Assembly: GCA_029287275.1 (NCBI GenBank)
Contig: JARFRL010000357.1
Coordinates: 1-17,905, forward strand
Reading direction: 5' to 3'
Length of the DNA: 17,905 nucleotides
Origin: Pontiella desulfatans
GTDB lineage: Bacteria; Verrucomicrobiota; Kiritimatiellia; Kiritimatiellales; Pontiellaceae
Numbering within the stretch: the stretch's first letter is position 1; every line of letters starts with the position of its first letter. The notes beneath the pieces are model-generated. The model ran no database searches. It was not told where the DNA came from and worked only from the letters and a program-made list of their open reading frames with translations. The position numbers and the translations under genes are program-made. Positions 15,044-17,905 of the stretch are shown here, in pieces.

Positions 15044-16050
15044 GATTGTTTCCTTTCGAGCACGACGCGGTAGCGCGCCTTGCCGGCGCGCAGATGATCC
15101 AGCGCCTCGTTAATCTCGTCGAACGAGAATTTTTCAATAACGGGTTTCACGTCGTGTTGCTTCGCGAAGTCCAGCATTTGGGCGATGGTCGCGGGGCTGC
15201 CGACCGGGGAGCCTGAAATCGAGCGCTGTCCCATCAGCAATCCGAACACGCCGATGTCCAACGGTTCAAGCGTCGCGCCCAGGAAGTGCAGCCGGCCCTT
15301 GGGTTTCAGAGTGCCGACGTAGAGGTTCCAGTCCAGCTTCACGTTCACGGTGGAAAGAATCAGGTCGAACCGTCCGGCCGCGGCCTCGATCGCGGCTTCG
15401 TCGCGCGAGTTGATGGTATGATGCGCGCCCATCTCGAGCGCTTCGGCCTTTTTGCTTTCGCTCGACGTGAACGCGGTCACCTCGCAGCCCCACGCGTTGA
15501 GGAATTGCAGCGCGATGTGGCCCAGCCCGCCGATGCCGATCACCGCGACCTTGTCGGTGGGCTTGACGTTGAACTGGACCAGCGGGTTGAAGACGGTGAT
15601 GCCGCCGCAGAACAAGGGGCCGACGCTTTCGAGGTCGATGCCGTCGGGAAGTTTGACCACGCTGTATTCCTCGGCGCGCACCTTGTCCGCGAAGCCGCCA
15701 TGCCGCCCGACGATGGTCCCTTGCGCGGAGGCGCACAGGTTGTGGTCGCCGCCGTGGCAGGAGCCGCAGGCGTGGCAATAGCCCGAGTGCCAGCCCAATC
15801 CAACCCGGTCGCCGACGGCGAGAGAGTGAACGTGATCGCCAACCGCGGCGATGGTTCCGGCGACTTCGTGCCCGCCGACGAAGGGATACGTCGTCAGGCC
15901 CCATTCGTTGTCGAGCATGCTCAGATCGCTGTGGCAGATGCCGCAATAATCCACCGCGATCTCGACCTGACCCGCCAATAGTTCGCCGGGATCGTATTCA
16001 AACGGTTCGAGTTTTCCGCCCGCTTCACGGGCCGCGTACGCTTTGATCAT
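15040..16050 (-). CDS. Zinc-dependent NAD(P)-linked alcohol dehydrogenase / aldehyde reductase
   Basis: A 336-residue medium-chain dehydrogenase of the cinnamyl-alcohol-dehydrogenase/YahK type. Catalytic zinc ligands are Cys36 (DYCGICHSD), His61-Glu62 (GGHEVAG) and Cys148 (GPLFCGG). Structural zinc is bound by Cys92, Cys95, Cys98 and Cys106 (CHACGSCHGGDHNLC). The cofactor motif GIGGLGH is at 172-178, and the TSSESK that follows suggests a preference for NADP(H). Length is slightly below the usual 345-350. Such enzymes interconvert alcohols and aldehydes in the cytoplasm and often reduce aldehydes. The gene is the first of a two-gene unit; the VOC gene overlaps its stop by 4 bases. A good ribosome binding site precedes the start. 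The family is secure; the substrate is unknown. Confidence 0.92.
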   Translation of the reverse strand: MIKAYAAREAGGKLEPFEYDPGELLAGQVEIAVDYCGICHSDLSMLDNEWGLTTYPFVGGHEVAGTIAAVGDHVHSLAVGDRVGLGWHSGYCHACGSCHGGDHNLCASAQGTIVGRHGGFADKVRAEEYSVVKLPDGIDLESVGPLFCGGITVFNPLVQFNVKPTDKVAVIGIGGLGHIALQFLNAWGCEVTAFTSSESKKAEALEMGAHHTINSRDEAAIEAAAGRFDLILSTVNVKLDWNLYVGTLKPKGRLHFLGATLEPLDIGVFGLLMGQRSISGSPVGSPATIAQMLDFAKQHDVKPVIEKFSFDEINEALDHLRAGKARYRVVLERKQS

Positions 16051-16059
16051 GACTACCCT

Positions 16060-16064
16060 TCCTT
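16060..16064 (-). promoter_or_regulatory. Ribosome binding site of the alcohol dehydrogenase gene
   Basis: On the minus strand AAGGA, within a purine-rich run, lies 9 bases before the ATG at 16050. Confidence 0.65.
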
Positions 16065-16170
16065 CCGAGTTGTAGCCGGCGCGAAAAGACGCTCGGCGTA
16101 TCGAGCTGATGAGAGCGGGAGTATCACCACGAAGGCGTCGGATGTCAATGAGATCAAAATGGTGCTTTAT

Positions 16171-16220
16171 GAGCCGGAGGCTCGCCCGCCGTCGCTTCGC
16201 GGTCGGTCGCGCGCGGGCGA
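16171..16220. other. Two adjacent inverted repeats in the divergent intergenic region
   Basis: GAGCC-GGA-GGCTC (16171-16183) is a small 5-bp hairpin. It overlaps by two bases a longer inverted repeat whose arms TCGCCCGC (16182-16189) and GCGGGCGA (16213-16220) pair over 8 bp. They lie in the 241-bp gap between the divergent dehydrogenase and propeller genes, which must hold both promoters. They could be a structured leader, a protein binding site or a dispersed repeat. No clear -35/-10 pair was recognised. Confidence 0.3.
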
Positions 16221-16278
16221 TTATACGCCATTTTCATGTCTAAAAGCGTATCGGGCGTACGTCTATTGGTAAACAAAC

Positions 16279-16283
16279 AAGGA
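16279..16283 (+). promoter_or_regulatory. Ribosome binding site of the PQQ-like protein gene
   Basis: AAGGA lies 8 bases before the ATG at 16292 and supports that start. Confidence 0.6.
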
Positions 16284-16291
16284 CGGGCGCG

Positions 16292-17581
16292 ATGAAGATG
16301 AGAATTGGAGCATGCATGTTGGGCGGCGCGCTGATCGCGATGGCCGCGGCCGCGAGCGACTGGACGGGATTCCGCGGGCCGGGTGGACTCGGCCGGGCGG
16401 ATGACGCCACGGGGTTGCCCGCGAAATGGAGCGAGACCGAAAACGTGACCTGGAAGCGCGATCTGCCCGGGCTCGGCACCTCAAGCCCCGTCATGGTTGG
16501 AAACAAGATTTTCGTGACCTGTTACTCCGGCTACGGCGAATCGATCGAAGAGCCGGGCGAACCGGACGATCTGAAACGCCACCTGGTCTGCGTGGACGGC
16601 GCCTCCGGGAAAATCCTCTGGGAAAAAACGCTCAAGCCCGAGTTTCCCGAATCCGAATACGTCGGAAGAAACAACACGCGCCATGGATACGCCTCCAGCA
16701 CGCCGGTCACCGACGGCGAGCGGCTGTACGTGTTTTTCGGAATTTCCGGCGTCTACGCGTTCGATCTCGATGGCAAGGAGATCTGGCGAACCAAGGTGGG
16801 CGACCAAACGCATGGCTGGGGCAGTGGAACCTCGCCGGTGCTCCACGACGGACTCGTGATCGTGAACGCCAGCGTCGAAAGCCAGTCGCTGATCGCGCTC
16901 GACGCGAAAACCGGCCAGAAGGTCTGGACGGTCGACGGTGTTTCCAGATGTTGGAGCTCCCCGATGCTGGTGGAAGTCGGCGGAAAACAGGAGCTCGTTC
17001 TGGCCATACCGGATGGCGGGAAGGCGAGAACGTCCAAGCTCAAGGGCTTTGACCCCGCGACCGGCGAGCTGCTGTGGTATTGCGTCGGCCCGCCGGATAG
17101 TTATCTCTGCTCGAGCACGGTCTCCCACCACGGGATCGTCTACGCCATCGGCGCGCGCAAAACCACGGCCATGGCCGTGCGCGCCGGCGGGAAGGGCGAT
17201 GTCTCCGAAAGCCGCGTGCTCTGGACCGCGCGGCAGGGATCGAACGTCACCTCGCCGATTTACCTCGACGGGCATCTCTATATCTTCACCGAAAAGGGCA
17301 AGGTAAGTTGCCTCGACGCGAAAACCGGCGAAGTCGTTTTCGAGGAAGCGCTCGAACCCGCGGCCGGCCTGGTCTACGCCTCCCCGCTGGCGGCCGACGG
17401 CAAGCTCTACGCCTCCTCGCAGGACAACGGAACCTACGTCGTCGAAGCCAAGCCGAAGTTCAAGCAGCTCGCGGTCAACACCTTCAAGGACGATCCCTCC
17501 CGCGTGAACGCCAGCATCGCCGTCTCGGGCAACAGTCTGATCCTGCGCACCGACAAGGCCATTTACCGCTTGGCCAAGTAA
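16292..17581 (+). CDS. Exported PQQ-like beta-propeller protein
   Basis: A 429-residue protein with a signal peptide (about 1-22, ending in AAAAS). It continues with DWTGFRGPGG (23-32), an opening common in exported PQQ-like propeller proteins of Planctomycetes and Verrucomicrobia. Propeller blade motifs of the form 'D-x-x-T/S-G-x-x-x-W' recur: VDGASGKILW (101-110), FDLDGKEIW (157-165), LDAKTGQKVW (203-212), FDPATGELLW (253-262) and LDAKTGEVVF (341-350). The overall fold resembles BamB and quinoprotein dehydrogenases, but no PQQ- or metal-binding active-site set was recognised, so it is probably a non-enzymatic or uncharacterised periplasmic protein. Single gene, divergent from the dehydrogenase pair. 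A strong hairpin lies 45 bp after its stop. Confidence 0.88.
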   Translation: MKMRIGACMLGGALIAMAAAASDWTGFRGPGGLGRADDATGLPAKWSETENVTWKRDLPGLGTSSPVMVGNKIFVTCYSGYGESIEEPGEPDDLKRHLVCVDGASGKILWEKTLKPEFPESEYVGRNNTRHGYASSTPVTDGERLYVFFGISGVYAFDLDGKEIWRTKVGDQTHGWGSGTSPVLHDGLVIVNASVESQSLIALDAKTGQKVWTVDGVSRCWSSPMLVEVGGKQELVLAIPDGGKARTSKLKGFDPATGELLWYCVGPPDSYLCSSTVSHHGIVYAIGARKTTAMAVRAGGKGDVSESRVLWTARQGSNVTSPIYLDGHLYIFTEKGKVSCLDAKTGEVVFEEALEPAAGLVYASPLAADGKLYASSQDNGTYVVEAKPKFKQLAVNTFKDDPSRVNASIAVSGNSLILRTDKAIYRLAK

Positions 17582-17626
17582 CCGCGTTCCCCGCCAAGCC
17601 CACCGAGCCGGAGGACCTCCATTTCA

Positions 17627-17650
17627 AACGCGCGAACCCATTCGCGCGTT
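17627..17650 (+). terminator. Perfect hairpin downstream of the PQQ-like gene
   Basis: AACGCGCGAA and TTCGCGCGTT form a perfect 10-bp stem around the tetraloop CCCA, 45 bp after the stop at 17581. It is well placed as a transcription terminator. A run of T is absent right after the stem, so termination without Rho is uncertain. The short T-run at 17757-17763 is too far away to belong to it. Confidence 0.45.
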
Positions 17651-17780
17651 ATCCCCGCGAATTCAGCGCGTGGTTTTCTTGCCATGGATGCGGTGAAACA
17701 GAGAACGAACAGGGCTTCAATCTAAAATGACGAATTAGGCGGACTGAAGTAACCCCTTTTTTTCAGGGTTCGAAAAGTAT

Positions 17781-17905
17781 TTATGCGTGAGCTTTCTGAA
17801 TGTGCTCAGCAACCACTACTTTGATCAGGGATTGTCTAGGAACGCCCAATCGTTTTGCTTCTTTATCGAGTGATTGAATCATCCAAATAGGAAAATCCAC
17901 ATTAA
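17781..17905 (-). CDS. Ribbon-helix-helix (CopG-like) antitoxin, C-terminal part only
   Basis: The gene enters from the right edge on the minus strand and stops at TAA 17783-17781; only the last 40 residues are visible. They read as a ribbon-helix-helix domain: a strand (VNVDFPI), a first helix (WMIQSLDKEAKRLG), a turn GVPRQS, and a second helix (LIKVVVAEHIQK). This pattern is that of CopG-type antitoxins, which bind their own operator and neutralise a toxin. The local base composition is about 42% GC, well below the rest of the window, which fits a recently acquired toxin-antitoxin module. The toxin gene is not seen; it would have to lie upstream, beyond the edge, since no toxin gene follows the antitoxin stop within the window. 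Confidence 0.7.
   Translation of the reverse strand, partial: NVDFPIWMIQSLDKEAKRLGVPRQSLIKVVVAEHIQKAHA

Noticed and set aside
17308..17730. Open frame of 140 codons overlapping the end of the PQQ-like gene and running beyond it
   Set aside because: Most of it is an alternative frame of the propeller gene. The short tail after 17581 has no ribosome binding site, start or recognisable motif.
17751..17770. AACCC ... GGGTT with an internal T-run as a terminator
   Set aside because: The stem is only 5 bp and the T-run lies in the loop rather than after the stem, so it does not have the form of an intrinsic terminator on either strand.

Overview
The window is a GC-rich bacterial chromosome segment carrying 13 genes on both strands: 11 complete and one cut off at each end. 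Signal peptides, two outer-membrane proteins (a transporter-like barrel and a type V autotransporter ending in phenylalanine) and strong Shine-Dalgarno sequences point to a diderm bacterium. The passenger repeats of the autotransporter resemble the 'T5SS/PEP-CTERM-associated' type. Together with a secreted parallel beta-helix protein and an exported PQQ-like propeller, this suggests a PVC-group bacterium (Kiritimatiellota, Lentisphaerota or Verrucomicrobiota). That placement is an inference from gene content, not from a marker gene.

Layout. Positions 1-3376: the N-terminal part of an agmatine deiminase (minus strand, running off the left edge), divergent from an outer-membrane MetA-type transporter-like protein and a MscS-family mechanosensitive channel (plus strand). 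Positions 3457-7398 (minus strand): an HI0933/BaiN-type flavoprotein, a small SpoIIAA/STAS-like protein, and a large secreted pectate-lyase-like beta-helix protein whose coding sequence changes sharply in GC content along its length. Positions 7476-14535 (plus strand): an exported protein of unknown function, a 1536-residue autotransporter built from long internal repeats, and, 18 bp downstream, a sodium/glutamate symporter. Positions 14549-16050 (minus strand): a zinc alcohol dehydrogenase translationally coupled to a glyoxalase-fold (VOC) protein, probably an aldehyde-handling pair. Positions 16292-17581 (plus strand): an exported PQQ-like beta-propeller protein. From about 17720 the DNA becomes AT-richer (about 42% GC by hand count) and holds the 3' end of a ribbon-helix-helix (CopG-like) antitoxin gene on the minus strand, cut by the right edge.

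Most of the window encodes envelope functions: export, surface display, osmotic release, amino-acid uptake and carbohydrate contact. I found no rRNA, tRNA, CRISPR array, insertion sequence or phage module, and no clear new multi-gene system. The points most worth a second look are the autotransporter's modular repeat with one short unit, the mosaic composition of the beta-helix gene, the foreign-looking right end with its partial antitoxin, and the orphan exported protein beside the autotransporter. No stretch longer than about 250 bp lacks a gene.
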